Below are positions 1-8,999 of a stretch of DNA of 64,000 bases, piece by piece. Made by a program: the position numbers and the translations under genes. Numbering within the stretch: position 1 is the stretch's first letter; each line of letters starts with the position of its first letter. The notes beneath the pieces are model-generated. The model saw nothing but the letters and a program-made list of their open reading frames with translations, ran no database searches and was not told the origin of the DNA. The stretch is from positions 1-64,000 of the forward strand of contig CAYQMG010000169.1 in assembly GCA_964418585.1 (NCBI GenBank), given 5' to 3'. Source of the DNA: JAJRTE01 sp964418585 (lineage in GTDB: Bacteria; Myxococcota_A; UBA796; JAJRTE01).

Positions 1-65
1 ACCCAGTTCATTGAGACCCTCAGAGACCCTCACCAACCGGCTTCTCGTCCCCTTCCGGGTATCCG

Positions 66-1505
66 CTACTCGCAGGTCGGGACCGCAAAGTCGCGGACCA
101 CGCCCATGTGCTGCATGCCCGGTGCTCCGCTGTCGTTGTACTGGACCGGGTACACTTCGCTGAGCGGCTCGTATACGCGACTGTCAAACACCAGTCCGGT
201 CGGGTAGGTCGAACTGCCGATCACCACGGACGTATGGAAGGCCTCGAGGAGGTCGTTCGGCAGAACCCAGTCGTAAGGCTTGCTTCGAGACTCGTTCGTG
301 TTCGGGTTCCCCGCGCCATCAACTGGGCGATAGGCTGTGCTTACAACCTGTTCGAGCGTGTCGATCGCCTGCTCCCCATCGCTGTTGGTGTTCAGGTCTC
401 CGCCAATCACGAGGAAATCTCCAGCAGGTACCTGCTCCTGAATGTAGTTCACCAGTTGGTAGGCCTCGCTGGCGCGGTCGCCGGAACTTGTGGTGAGAAA
501 GTGTACGCTTACAGCCCAGAGGTCGGTGGGACCGGGGAGGTCGATCCGGGCCCAGACGAATTCGCGGTTGCTGACTCGGGTGTCGTTCCAGTAGCCGCCG
601 TCGACGATGGGCCAGCGGCTGATCACGCCGTTGGGGATTTGTTTGTTGACCTCGCGTGCGTAGTAGAAGGACTCACCAAAGGCGGTAATGACGAATTCGT
701 TGAGGTCGTCGATGGTATTGTTTCCGTAGTTGAACTCCTGGATGAGGACGATGTCGGGCTGAAGGCCCTGGAAAATCCGGATACCCTCGCCGGGATCGTA
801 AGACTGGTCGTCCCCGCTGGTCAGGTTGGCGGCCATGATTCGGATCGTCATCGGTTCGCACCCGTCCCACTCGATATCGCACTGGGCGTCGCAGCCATCA
901 CCGGACAGGGTGTTGCCGTCGTCACACTCCTCGCCCGGGTCGAGCTGTGCGTTGCCGCATTCGATTGGATGGCAGCGGTAGTTGGCGTCTGCGTCGGGCC
1001 ATTCACCTTCTGGGCAGTTGTAATACTCGCAGGCGTCCACGGTGGCGTCCGAGCATTTCGGGTCGAGGATGCCGCAGCCGCAGTCGCAGTAGCTGCCGCC
1101 GTACCAGCTTTCGTCGCAGGTCCAGACGGGTTGGGGTTGGGCGTCCTGTCCGTCGCAGTCCTGGTCCACGCCGTCACCGGGAATGTCCTCGGCGCCGGGA
1201 TGGATGTTCGGGTCACCATCGTCGCAATCGAGGCGGTTGGAGTATCCGTCCTGGTCCACGTCGACCAGGTCCTGTCCGTCGCAGTCCTGGTCTATTCCGT
1301 CGTAGGGGACTTCCTGCGCCCCGGGATACACGGATGCGTCGGAATCGTCGCAGTCCTCGGGGATGAGGTAGCCGTCACCGTCGAGGTCCTGGACGGCCGG
1401 GGTCGCGGTGGGGGTGGGGGTGGGGGTATCGTCCGGGACGGGGTCGCACTGGTTGGCTCCCAGGGCGAGGGGGATGATGAACACCAGGGGGAATCTGTGT
1501 TTCAT
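66..1505 (-). CDS. MopE-repeat secreted endonuclease/exonuclease/phosphatase-family protein
   Basis: The product is 479 aa. The ATG was chosen because it opens a hydrophobic leader (residues 1-20) ending in ANQC, a poor lipobox, so this may be a lipoprotein or a plain exported protein. A TPTPTPTATP linker (about 27-37) follows. Two MopE-like metal-binding repeats (40-121) carry DCDD and DQDCDG motifs. A Cys-rich stretch (130-180) and a myxobacterial-type repeat (ECGNAQLDPGEECDDGN, 182-198) come next. Residues 219-479 form an EEP domain with the expected catalytic set: N227, E257 in IQEF, D370/N372 in GGDLN, D412 in YDWV and H466. It is probably an extracytoplasmic Mg-dependent phosphodiesterase or DNase; the substrate is unknown. 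The Asp-rich repeats probably bind calcium. It is transcribed divergently from the YkgJ-type gene. Confidence 0.85.
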   Translation of the reverse strand: MKHRFPLVFIIPLALGANQCDPVPDDTPTPTPTATPAVQDLDGDGYLIPEDCDDSDASVYPGAQEVPYDGIDQDCDGQDLVDVDQDGYSNRLDCDDGDPNIHPGAEDIPGDGVDQDCDGQDAQPQPVWTCDESWYGGSYCDCGCGILDPKCSDATVDACEYYNCPEGEWPDADANYRCHPIECGNAQLDPGEECDDGNTLSGDGCDAQCDIEWDGCEPMTIRIMAANLTSGDDQSYDPGEGIRIFQGLQPDIVLIQEFNYGNNTIDDLNEFVITAFGESFYYAREVNKQIPNGVISRWPIVDGGYWNDTRVSNREFVWARIDLPGPTDLWAVSVHFLTTSSGDRASEAYQLVNYIQEQVPAGDFLVIGGDLNTNSDGEQAIDTLEQVVSTAYRPVDGAGNPNTNESRSKPYDWVLPNDLLEAFHTSVVIGSSTYPTGLVFDSRVYEPLSEVYPVQYNDSGAPGMQHMGVVRDFAVPTCE

Positions 1506-1858
1506 GAGGTCTCCTCGGTCAGAAATCCGGCGACACCTGTCGGTGCCGTGAGCCTGGCGCGCAGGCCTGGGCGGGCGGGACAGGGCCGTGATTCCGGTTG
1601 CGTGTCGGCGTCCATTAGAAGTATACCGGCGGGAGGCATGATCCGCTGTAAGAAAAGCCCGGGGGCAGCATGGTGGTGCGGCGGGTGTATCGGTGGGACA
1701 GTGGGCGTGCCAGGAAGGGGGCGGTGTTTGTCCACTTGGCAATCCAGCGAGAACGGGAAACAATGGTGGACGCTGAAGTCCAGACAGGACCGTCGGTTTT
1801 CCGGGGCCCCCCGGTGGGGAGCCTCGGGCGACCGTGGTCATGACCAGTCGGAGGCAAG
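1506..1858. other. Divergent intergenic region
   Basis: These 353 bases hold no convincing gene. On the minus strand a TATACT -10-like hexamer lies at 1620-1625, about 115 bases before the nuclease start, with no good -35 at 16-18 bases. GGAGG just before 1859 is the ribosome binding site of the cysteine-cluster gene. Confidence 0.4.
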
Positions 1859-2464
1859 ATGGAGAAGCGACTCATCTTTTCGCCGGACACGTTTGGGAAG
1901 TGGGCCAGGCGGTATCGGGTCGGATTCCCATGCCTGACCTGTACAGAGAATTGTTGTACGGACTACCTCATCTATATCACGCACGCGGACCTGGTGCAGA
2001 TTCAGTCCGCGTTGCCCGAGGTCCCTCTGTCCGAGTACGTGGACGTGACCAGCGTCTCAGTGGATGACTATCCCGAAGTGCGGATCGAAGGACGCCCGGT
2101 CCGGTTGGTGATCAAGAAGGCGCAGGGCTCCGGTCGGTGCGTGTTTCTGGCCAGCGGCGTGAACCTGTGTGCGATTCACGGGTTTTCCCCGTATATCTGC
2201 CGGATGTACCCGTTCCAGATTCCTTACGACGACTACCGGGAACTGGAGTTCCGGACAGGGGTCAAGTGCCGGGAGCCATTCCTCTGTCCGGAAGAACAGA
2301 TTCCCGAACTGATACAGATGGGCAAGACATTCTGGCGCCACGACCTGCCACGCTACGCTGCACTCGTGGAGCAGTGGAACCGGCTGCACGCGGAGGAAAA
2401 CCTCGAGGCCTTTGTCCACTTTCTGCTGGTCTCCAGCAAGGGGGAAAGGGGGGCGGTGTGGTGA
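1859..2464 (+). CDS. YkgJ-family cysteine-cluster protein
   Basis: The product is 201 aa and cytoplasmic. It has the YkgJ (zinc/iron-chelating cysteine cluster) pattern: an N-terminal cluster PCLTCTENCC (about 24-33), then GRCVFL, NLCAIH and YICRMYPF, and a late GVKCREPFLCP. The second half fits the family pattern CxxH...RPxxCRxYPF. The biochemical role of the family is unclear; metal binding is the usual inference. GGAGG four bases before the ATG supports the start. It converges on cydB with a 13-base gap. Confidence 0.8.
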   Translation: MEKRLIFSPDTFGKWARRYRVGFPCLTCTENCCTDYLIYITHADLVQIQSALPEVPLSEYVDVTSVSVDDYPEVRIEGRPVRLVIKKAQGSGRCVFLASGVNLCAIHGFSPYICRMYPFQIPYDDYRELEFRTGVKCREPFLCPEEQIPELIQMGKTFWRHDLPRYAALVEQWNRLHAEENLEAFVHFLLVSSKGERGAVW

Positions 2465-2477
2465 GCGCCCCGGCGTG

Positions 2478-3494
2478 TCAATAGCTGTGCTCGGTGATTT
2501 CGACCTTGCCCCGGAACGCCCAGTAGATGAAGCTGGTGTACCCGATCACCAGGGGCATGCCCAGCAGGGCGATGACCAGCATGACTGTGAGCGTCCGTGG
2601 GGTTGACGAGGCGTTGTAGATGGTCAGCGTGAAGGCCGGATCCAGGCTCGAGGGGACCAGGCGCGGGTAAAGGCTCAGGCCGGTCAAGCCGCTCATCGCT
2701 GTGATGGTGAGGGAGGAGGCGATGAACGCCTTGAGGTGGGCCCCCTTGCCGATGGCGATCTTCAGGTAGGCAATGGCAGCGACCAGTACGAGGGCCAGGA
2801 GGTAGAAGAGAGGTTTGCCGGACAGACCGGCGAACAGGTCCGGTGCATGCCACACCGATACTGCGGTTGCAACCGCGTAGAGGACCACGAACGCCACCCA
2901 CGCACGCTTTCCCCACGCCACCATTCGCGCCTGGAGTTCCCCGGTGGTTTTCATCGCCATCCAGATGGCTCCGTGCATCACGAAGAAGGTCAAGGTGACC
3001 AGACCCACCAGAATGGGGTAGGGGTAGAGCAGCGTGAAAAAGTTGCCCTGGAACACCCCTTGCGCATCGATGGGGATCCCCTGGAGAATGTTCCCCATGG
3101 CCACGCCGTAGAGGAACGCCGGAACGAGGCTCCCCACCGCAAACGCGATGTCCCACGCGGACCGCCACCGCGGATCCGCCACCTTGCTGCGGAACTCGAA
3201 CGAGACCGCGCGCAAAATCAAGGCCAGAAGCAGGAGCATGAAGGCCAGGTAGAAGCCGCTGAACACCGACGCGTACACACCGGGAAACGCTGCAAACATG
3301 GCACCGCCTCCGGTGAGCAGCCATACCTCGTTCCCATCCCAGACAGGGCCTATCGCATTCATGTGCAGCCGCTTTTCCTCGTCCGACTTCGCAAACAGGC
3401 TGAGTACTCCCACCCCCAGATCGAACCCGTCGAGGATACCGTATCCGATGAGCAAGACGGCGAGGAGCAAGAACCAGACGGTGTTGAGGTCCAT
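2478..3494 (-). CDS. cydB: Cytochrome bd quinol oxidase subunit II
   Basis: CydB, 338 aa, is the integral membrane partner of CydA in the bd-type terminal oxidase that reduces O2 with quinol electrons. The signature GYGILDGFDLGVG lies near the N terminus, WDGNEVWLLTGGG follows, and about eight or nine hydrophobic segments cover the rest. I chose the ATG at 3494 because AGGAGG lies 7 bases upstream. An ATG at 3500 overlaps the cydA stop as ATGA but would place the Shine-Dalgarno only 1 base away. Either way cydAB are translationally coupled. No cydX-like small membrane ORF follows: the next gene converges after 13 bases. Confidence 0.95.
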   Translation of the reverse strand: MDLNTVWFLLLAVLLIGYGILDGFDLGVGVLSLFAKSDEEKRLHMNAIGPVWDGNEVWLLTGGGAMFAAFPGVYASVFSGFYLAFMLLLLALILRAVSFEFRSKVADPRWRSAWDIAFAVGSLVPAFLYGVAMGNILQGIPIDAQGVFQGNFFTLLYPYPILVGLVTLTFFVMHGAIWMAMKTTGELQARMVAWGKRAWVAFVVLYAVATAVSVWHAPDLFAGLSGKPLFYLLALVLVAAIAYLKIAIGKGAHLKAFIASSLTITAMSGLTGLSLYPRLVPSSLDPAFTLTIYNASSTPRTLTVMLVIALLGMPLVIGYTSFIYWAFRGKVEITEHSY

Positions 3495-3496
3495 GA

Positions 3497-4846
3497 TCAT
3501 CCCTCCTTTGCCTCGAGCGGGGCCGGGCCGTGCGAACCCTCGCGGAACATCAGGTAGACATAGAGCGCAAACAGCAACAGATAGATGAGTGTGAATCCAA
3601 TCATCGAGATCCAGATCTCACTGGTCGACACCGAGCGCGAGATCGCGTCCGCCGTCTTCAACCCTTCGAACACTCCGGGCACGGGGTACACGATCCACGG
3701 CTGCCGCCCAACCTCGGCCGCCACCCATCCAAACTCGTTTGCTGCTACAGGAAGGGGGATCGACAGAACCGCAAGCTTCATGAACAGGTTGCTCCCCCAG
3801 AGCTTGCCCAGCCACAACAAAAGGACGCCCAGTGCTGTAAACCCGATGAAGTAGGTGCCGAGTATCACCATGTTGTGGAAGGAGACAAAGGTCATCCACA
3901 AGGGCGGAACCTCATCCTCGGGAAACTGCTCCAGACCCGTCACCTGCGCATTCACGTCCCCAAACGCCAGCCAGCTCAACAGCCCCGGTATCTCGATCGC
4001 AGCCTTGAGCCTCGGCGGCGGACCCGAACTCGGAAGCGCGAACAGCACCATCGGCGCACGCTCGGTCGTCTCGTACAAACCCTCGAACGCGGCAAGCTTG
4101 GCAGGCTGAGTCCGGGCCACCTGCTGCGCGTGCATGTGCCCAAGGGGCGTCAGTTGCGCCAGGGACGCCACCAGCCCCACCACCAGCGAAACCTTGAACG
4201 AGCGCTTCGCCAGTTCCACCTCCCGGCCCTTCAGGATCAGGTAGGCCGATACCCCCATCATGGTGAAAGCACCGGTCACGATCGCGGCATCCACCGTGTG
4301 GAAGTACCGGATCAACGTGGAGTCGTTGAACACGGCCGCCCAGAAGTCCACCAGCTCGGCTCGTCCGTTCTGTACCACAAACCCGGCAGGGGTCTGCTGC
4401 CACGAGTTGGCCACGATGATCCAGAACGCCGACAGCGTCGCTCCAACCGCCACCATCAGTATCGAGAACCAGTGCACTTTCTTGGAAACACGACCCCGCC
4501 CAAACAGGTAAAGTCCAAGAAATCCTGACTCCAGGAAAAACGCGAAAACACCCTCTGCAGCCAGCGGCGCACCGAAAATGTCGCCAACGAACCGAGAGTA
4601 CTGAGCCCAGTTCGTCCCAAACTGAAACTCCATCACAATCCCGGTCGCAACCCCAACCGCAAAGTTGATGGCCAGAAGCTTCGCAAAAAATCGCCCCAGC
4701 CGCTCCCAACCTTCATCCCCGGTCCGCCAGGCCTTCCCCTCGATGATCACCAACAGCCAGGCCAACCCGATGGATATGGGCGGAAAGATGAAATGAAACC
4801 CCACTGTGATCGCAAACTGAATGCGTGCGAGCAAGACCGGATCCAT
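3497..4846 (-). CDS. cydA: Cytochrome bd quinol oxidase subunit I
   Basis: CydA, 449 aa, is the haem-bearing subunit. H18 (TVGFHFIF) corresponds to the haem b595 ligand of E. coli H19. H183 (RYFHTVDAA) corresponds to the b558 ligand H186. The Met ligand lies in SFHNMVILG, and GWVAAEVGRQPW is the family signature. At 449 aa against about 520 in E. coli it is a short Q-loop type. In E. coli an Arg sits two residues before the Met ligand; here that position appears to be His. The start MDPVLLARIQF is the usual N terminus. It is the first gene of cydAB, probably driven from the AT-richer region upstream. Confidence 0.95.
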   Translation of the reverse strand: MDPVLLARIQFAITVGFHFIFPPISIGLAWLLVIIEGKAWRTGDEGWERLGRFFAKLLAINFAVGVATGIVMEFQFGTNWAQYSRFVGDIFGAPLAAEGVFAFFLESGFLGLYLFGRGRVSKKVHWFSILMVAVGATLSAFWIIVANSWQQTPAGFVVQNGRAELVDFWAAVFNDSTLIRYFHTVDAAIVTGAFTMMGVSAYLILKGREVELAKRSFKVSLVVGLVASLAQLTPLGHMHAQQVARTQPAKLAAFEGLYETTERAPMVLFALPSSGPPPRLKAAIEIPGLLSWLAFGDVNAQVTGLEQFPEDEVPPLWMTFVSFHNMVILGTYFIGFTALGVLLLWLGKLWGSNLFMKLAVLSIPLPVAANEFGWVAAEVGRQPWIVYPVPGVFEGLKTADAISRSVSTSEIWISMIGFTLIYLLLFALYVYLMFREGSHGPAPLEAKEG

Positions 4847-5202
4847 GCTGCCCTCCCGCGTGTGAGTCCATCCCTGTCCCTGTCGACGCACGCTAGCATA
4901 ATGCCCGCTCCTGCCATTGTCCATCCTCCCTCCCCGTCTCGAACCGCGGATCCTCCCATCTTCCCGTTCAAATTGCAGGAATCGTATCGCCGACTACACG
5001 ATCTGCACCGCCGATGTCATCGGATCGAGTGTCGTCGTCTCGTGCGATAGGAAACGTTTATAAATACGAGTGAAATAGTCGATATTATCGACCTTCAATC
5101 AACCACACACAGTCGCCATGACACGCACTCACACACTCCGTTCCTCTCGTCTTCTGCAAGACGGTGGGCCGTCTCGGTGAGGCGGTAGGCGGGGGAGGAG
5201 TG
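4847..5202. other. Intergenic region upstream of cydA
   Basis: These 356 bases lie between the radical SAM stop and cydA. The stretch 5050-5100 is strikingly AT-rich for this window and includes TTTATAAATA, which suggests the cydAB promoter on the minus strand. A 6-bp hairpin (AGACGG/CCGTCT, loop TGGG, 5159-5174) just after the radical SAM gene has no T-run, so it is not called a terminator. No gene is seen. Confidence 0.45.
5078..5092. promoter_or_regulatory. Candidate operator palindrome upstream of cydAB
   Basis: GTCGATATTATCGAC is an inverted repeat with 6-bp arms (GTCGAT/ATCGAC) around ATT. It sits in the AT-rich patch about 230 bases upstream of cydA. The layout fits a dimeric repressor site, perhaps redox- or NO-responsive as is common for bd oxidases. 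The regulator is not identified. Confidence 0.35.
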
Positions 5203-6543
5203 TCATGCGGTGGCGGCAGCAGCGCGGACCTGTTGTTCGATGGTGAGGCGGAGGGCGTCGGTGAGGTGGGGGCCGTAGCGAGCCTTGATGGCGTTTTCCC
5301 TGAGGCGCGTCATGCGGTCGTAGGCGCGCGCGATGTCCTGTCGGGAGAGGTGAGGGAGTTGGAGGATGGATGCTCTGTGGTTGGCGGGGCGTTCGAGGAA
5401 GTCTGGGGGGAGGTAGCCGTGTGTGAGGCAGTGGTCGAACAGAGGGGTGCCCGGGAACGGGTAGAATACGGCGCATTCGAAGTCGAAGGGTTGGAGGCGT
5501 TCGTGGAGTTGGAAGGTTGCCTCGAGGTCCCGGGGGGATTCTCCTGGGAGGCCGATGAGGTACTCGGCGACCGGTGCGATGCCCGCCTGTCGGGTCCACG
5601 CGAAGGTACGGACGAGTCGTTCGGAGGAGATGGGGCGGTGCAGGACTTCCTGTCGGATGCGCCAACTACCACTGGGGACCTGGTACGTGATCTGCTGGCA
5701 CCCGGCCCGTGCGAGGTCCTCGAGGAGCGGTTGGTTGATGGATTCTGGACGAGCGCGGATGGAAAACGGTGTGCCGATACGCTCGGGGTATGCGGCGAAG
5801 AATGCGTGGAGCCACCGGTTGTCGCTGTTGAAGACGTTGTCCAGAAAGACGACGTATTCGATTTTCGTGGTTTCCTGGAGTGCCTCGAGTTCGGCGATGA
5901 CGCTGGCGACGGATCGTCTTCGCACGAAGCGGTTGGGGACGCCGTAGAGGTCGCGGTAGGTTCTTGCGGAGCAGTGGGTGCAGATGAAGGGGCAACCTCG
6001 AGCGGTGGAGATGTGGGCCACGGTGGGGATTTCGTCGAGGATGTCCCGTGCCGGGAATGGGAGGGCGTCGAGGTTTGCGATGGGAGGTCTGAGGGCGGGG
6101 CGGGCGCCGTTTTTGACGAACACGTTGCGCACGGAGATTTGGTCGCGGGGTTCGCCCCGTTGGAGCCTGGCCAGAAGTTCGAGGGTGGCCACCTCTCCCT
6201 CGCCGATGCAGACGAAGTCGAATCCAGGGGACTGGAGGACTTGCTCGGGCATGAAGGAAGGGAAGAGTCCACCGGCGATCACCGGGATGTCGAGGCGGGC
6301 GCGGACGTGTTCGATGACCTGTCGTGCTCTGAGCCACTGGCGGATGGTGAGGGACAGGGCGAGCAGGTCGGGTTTGGCTGCGGCGACGTGGTCGGACACG
6401 GTTTCGGGTGCAGCGTCCACGGGGACACGGAGGAGTGTTGCGTCGTGGCCGTGGCGGCGCAGGTATGCGGTGATGGCTGCCGGGCCGACGGCGGCGACAG
6501 GCCAGGTCCGTTCCGTTTCGATCTCAAGCCATAGCAGGTGCAT
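5203..6543 (-). CDS. B12-binding-domain radical SAM protein
   Basis: The product is 446 aa. Residues 1-140 look like a cobalamin-binding Rossmann domain (AAITAYLRRHGHDATLL, then IPVIAGGLFPSFMPE and CIGEGE), although the classical DxHxxG motif is not evident. The radical SAM core follows, with CPFICTHCS (CxxxCxxC) supplying the 4Fe-4S ligands. Later motifs include YLIGLPGES and FYPFPGTPLFDHC. This is the BchE/MiaB-like cobalamin radical SAM arrangement that covers methyltransferases and ring-forming enzymes. The substrate cannot be deduced because no biosynthetic partner lies next to it. It is divergent from the desulfurase-SelD gene. Confidence 0.85.
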   Translation of the reverse strand: MHLLWLEIETERTWPVAAVGPAAITAYLRRHGHDATLLRVPVDAAPETVSDHVAAAKPDLLALSLTIRQWLRARQVIEHVRARLDIPVIAGGLFPSFMPEQVLQSPGFDFVCIGEGEVATLELLARLQRGEPRDQISVRNVFVKNGARPALRPPIANLDALPFPARDILDEIPTVAHISTARGCPFICTHCSARTYRDLYGVPNRFVRRRSVASVIAELEALQETTKIEYVVFLDNVFNSDNRWLHAFFAAYPERIGTPFSIRARPESINQPLLEDLARAGCQQITYQVPSGSWRIRQEVLHRPISSERLVRTFAWTRQAGIAPVAEYLIGLPGESPRDLEATFQLHERLQPFDFECAVFYPFPGTPLFDHCLTHGYLPPDFLERPANHRASILQLPHLSRQDIARAYDRMTRLRENAIKARYGPHLTDALRLTIEQQVRAAAATA

Positions 6544-6652
6544 GGTTTCCAGTCCCGATCCGAGGCACGCCGCCCGACGCCACCGTTTCAGTTTAGCCGG
6601 TCAGCAAGATGAGATCTGCTTTTTTCTGGAAGGAGGGTGTCGGCCATACTTC

Positions 6653-6683
6653 TTGACACCTGCCGGTGCTTGGGGTTCATATT
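6653..6683 (+). promoter_or_regulatory. Weak sigma-70-like promoter for the desulfurase-SelD gene
   Basis: TTGACA at 6653-6658 is a consensus -35. The best -10 is CATATT at 6678-6683, a 19-base spacing, longer than ideal. It lies 100 bases before the ATG. Confidence 0.3.
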
Positions 6684-6782
6684 GCACGACGCCGCGTCCG
6701 GATGGGTGCGTCCGGTTGGGTCGGGCGTATTGCACCCTGCCGTTTTGGGGGCTCCCGGAGGAAGGCGAATGGAGGCGAATCG

Positions 6783-8999
6783 ATGAATCCCATCTACCTC
6801 GACTACAATGCGACCACGCCGGTGATGCGGGAAGTCGCCGACGAAATGACCCCTTACCTCTACCAGCATTTTGGGAATCCCTCGAGTGGCCATGCCTTTG
6901 GTGCGGCGACTCGTCGGGCCGTCGAGGAAGCGCGGGCTCGAGTCGCCAGCCTGCTGGGCGCGGACCCGGGGGAGATCATTTTCACGAGTGGCGGAACGGA
7001 GAGCAACAATCTTGCCATCAAGGGGGTCGTATTTGCGAATTCCGACAAGGGGACGCACATCATCACCTCGGCGGTGGAGCATCCAGCGGTGATGGAGGTG
7101 TGTCGTTGGCTGGAGACCCAGGGGTATCGTCTGACCGTGCTTCCAGTGGACCGGTTCGGGTTGGTCGATCCCGGGGATCTGGAGCGGGCCATCACCTCGG
7201 ACACGGTGCTGGTGACGATCATGCACGCGAACAACGAGGTCGGCACGATCCAGCCCATCGAGGCTCTGGCCGGGATTGCGCACCGGCATGGGGCCTTGTT
7301 CCACACGGATGCGGCGCAGTCGGTGGGGAAGCTTCCGGTGAAGGTGGGGGACCTGGGGGTGGACCTGCTGTCGGTTGCCGCCCACAAGTTTTACGGCCCC
7401 AAGGGGGTAGGCGCGCTGTACCTGCGATCTGGGGTACACCTTGCGCCCCTGTTGCATGGAGCCGACCACGAGCGGGGACGGCGACCGGGTACCGAGAACG
7501 TGGTGCTCATCGTGGGTCTCGGTCGGGCCTGTCTGGAGGCGGATCGTCGGCTGGAGGAGCGCATGGACCGGTTCCGGGACCTGAGGGATCGGTTGTTCGA
7601 GGGACTGAAATCCGAGGTCGGGGAACGGTTGCTGCGGCTGAACGGACACCCTGAGCAGCGACTTTGCAACACGCTCAGCGTGAGTTTCCGGGGGATCGAC
7701 GCCAACACCCTGCTCTCCGAAATCGGTGCTCAGGTGGCAGCCTCGGCGGGCGCCGCCTGCCACACCGGCGACTCGGACCGCTCTCCGGTGCTCGAGGCCA
7801 TGGACGTGCCGGTGGAATGGGCGGCCGGGACGGTTCGCTTCTCGGTGGGGGACCGGACGGGTCCGGAGGACATCGACCGTGCGATCCACATCGTTGCGGA
7901 AGCGGTCCGGCGTCTTGCCCCGGACCGGACCGCCCCGGTGTCCGACCTGGTGACGCCCGAGGGGCGGTTTCAATTGACCCGTTTCACGCACGGTCTGGGC
8001 TGCGCGTGCAAGCTTCGACCCCAGGTGCTCGAGGAGATTCTGCGGGTGTTGCCCGTTCCCTGCGCGCCGGAGTTCCTGGTTTCCACCGCCACGCGAGACG
8101 ATGCTGTGGTCTACCGATTGGACGACCGGACGGCAATCGTTCAGTCGGTGGACTACTTCACGCCTGTTGTGGACGATCCATTTCAGTTTGGTGCCATTGC
8201 TGCGGCAAACGCGCTGAGCGACCTGTACGCGATGGGTGCGAAGCCGATTTTTGCACTCGGTATCGTGGGGTTTCCCACCAGTCGGCTCCCGACGAGTGTG
8301 CTCCAGAGCATCCTGGATGGTGCGGTGGACAAACTGGGCGAGGCCGGGATTTCTCTGGCAGGCGGCCATTCGATCGACGACACCGAGCCCAAGATCGGCT
8401 TCGCGGTGACCGGATTGGTGCGGCCGGACCAGGTGGTGCGCAACGACGGCGCCCGGCCGGGAGACGCCTTGATCCTCACCAAGCCCTTGGGGGTTGGGAT
8501 CATTGCCACGGCACTGAAGCGCGGAGTAGCCGGCCGGGAGGCGGCGATGCGTGCGGTGGAGGTCATGTCCGAGTTGAACCGTGCGGCCGCTGACGCCATG
8601 CGCGCGGTGGGGGCCCATGCGTGCACCGACATCACTGGATTTGGACTCCTTGGACACCTCCACGAGATGTGCGTTGCGAGCGGTGTGGATGCCATCCTGT
8701 CCGAGGCCTCGGTACCGGTCCTCAAGTGGGCGCTCGAGTACGCCGGCGCCGGGATTGTGCCGGGCGGTACGGTGAACAACCTGGCTTTCGTCGAATCTCA
8801 TGTCACGTTTGCGTCGAACGTCTCGGACGTCATCCGGCACGTGTTGGCAGACGCCCAGACATCGGGGGGACTTCTCATCAGTTTGCCCCCGGAGCGGGCC
8901 GACGCGCTTCTCGACGCGCTCGAGGAGGGGGGTGTTCACGGGGCGGCACACATCGGACACATCGCCGGCAAGGGTGAGGGGAACATCATCGTGTCGTGA
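6783..8999 (+). CDS. selD: Cysteine desulfurase-selenophosphate synthetase (SelD) fusion
   Basis: One 738-residue reading frame joins two enzymes of selenium metabolism. Residues 1 to about 385 are a NifS/IscS-like PLP enzyme: YLDYNATTPV at the start, FTSGGTESNN, PLP lysine K202 in AAHKFYGPKG, RPGTENV, and the mobile-loop catalytic Cys C326 in AGAACHTGDS. Residues from about 395 to 738 are SelD: THGLGCACKLRP contains C407 and K410 (E. coli C17 and K20), followed by TRDDAVVY, LAGGHSID, TGFGLLGHL and AQTSGGLL. SelD makes selenophosphate from selenide and ATP. A NifS-like domain can supply selenium from selenocysteine or cysteine-bound Se, so the fusion would channel it. GGAGG lies 7 bases before the ATG. 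The active residue is Cys, not Sec. No selA, selB or selC was seen nearby. Confidence 0.93.
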   Translation: MNPIYLDYNATTPVMREVADEMTPYLYQHFGNPSSGHAFGAATRRAVEEARARVASLLGADPGEIIFTSGGTESNNLAIKGVVFANSDKGTHIITSAVEHPAVMEVCRWLETQGYRLTVLPVDRFGLVDPGDLERAITSDTVLVTIMHANNEVGTIQPIEALAGIAHRHGALFHTDAAQSVGKLPVKVGDLGVDLLSVAAHKFYGPKGVGALYLRSGVHLAPLLHGADHERGRRPGTENVVLIVGLGRACLEADRRLEERMDRFRDLRDRLFEGLKSEVGERLLRLNGHPEQRLCNTLSVSFRGIDANTLLSEIGAQVAASAGAACHTGDSDRSPVLEAMDVPVEWAAGTVRFSVGDRTGPEDIDRAIHIVAEAVRRLAPDRTAPVSDLVTPEGRFQLTRFTHGLGCACKLRPQVLEEILRVLPVPCAPEFLVSTATRDDAVVYRLDDRTAIVQSVDYFTPVVDDPFQFGAIAAANALSDLYAMGAKPIFALGIVGFPTSRLPTSVLQSILDGAVDKLGEAGISLAGGHSIDDTEPKIGFAVTGLVRPDQVVRNDGARPGDALILTKPLGVGIIATALKRGVAGREAAMRAVEVMSELNRAAADAMRAVGAHACTDITGFGLLGHLHEMCVASGVDAILSEASVPVLKWALEYAGAGIVPGGTVNNLAFVESHVTFASNVSDVIRHVLADAQTSGGLLISLPPERADALLDALEEGGVHGAAHIGHIAGKGEGNIIVS

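Noticed and set aside
5159..5174. Hairpin AGACGG/CCGTCT after the radical SAM gene as a terminator
   Set aside because: The stem is only 6 bp and no T-run follows on the minus strand.
6588..8960. Antisense frame of about 790 codons opposite the desulfurase-SelD gene
   Set aside because: The plus-strand product is unambiguous, with conserved motifs from both enzymes; the antisense product has none.
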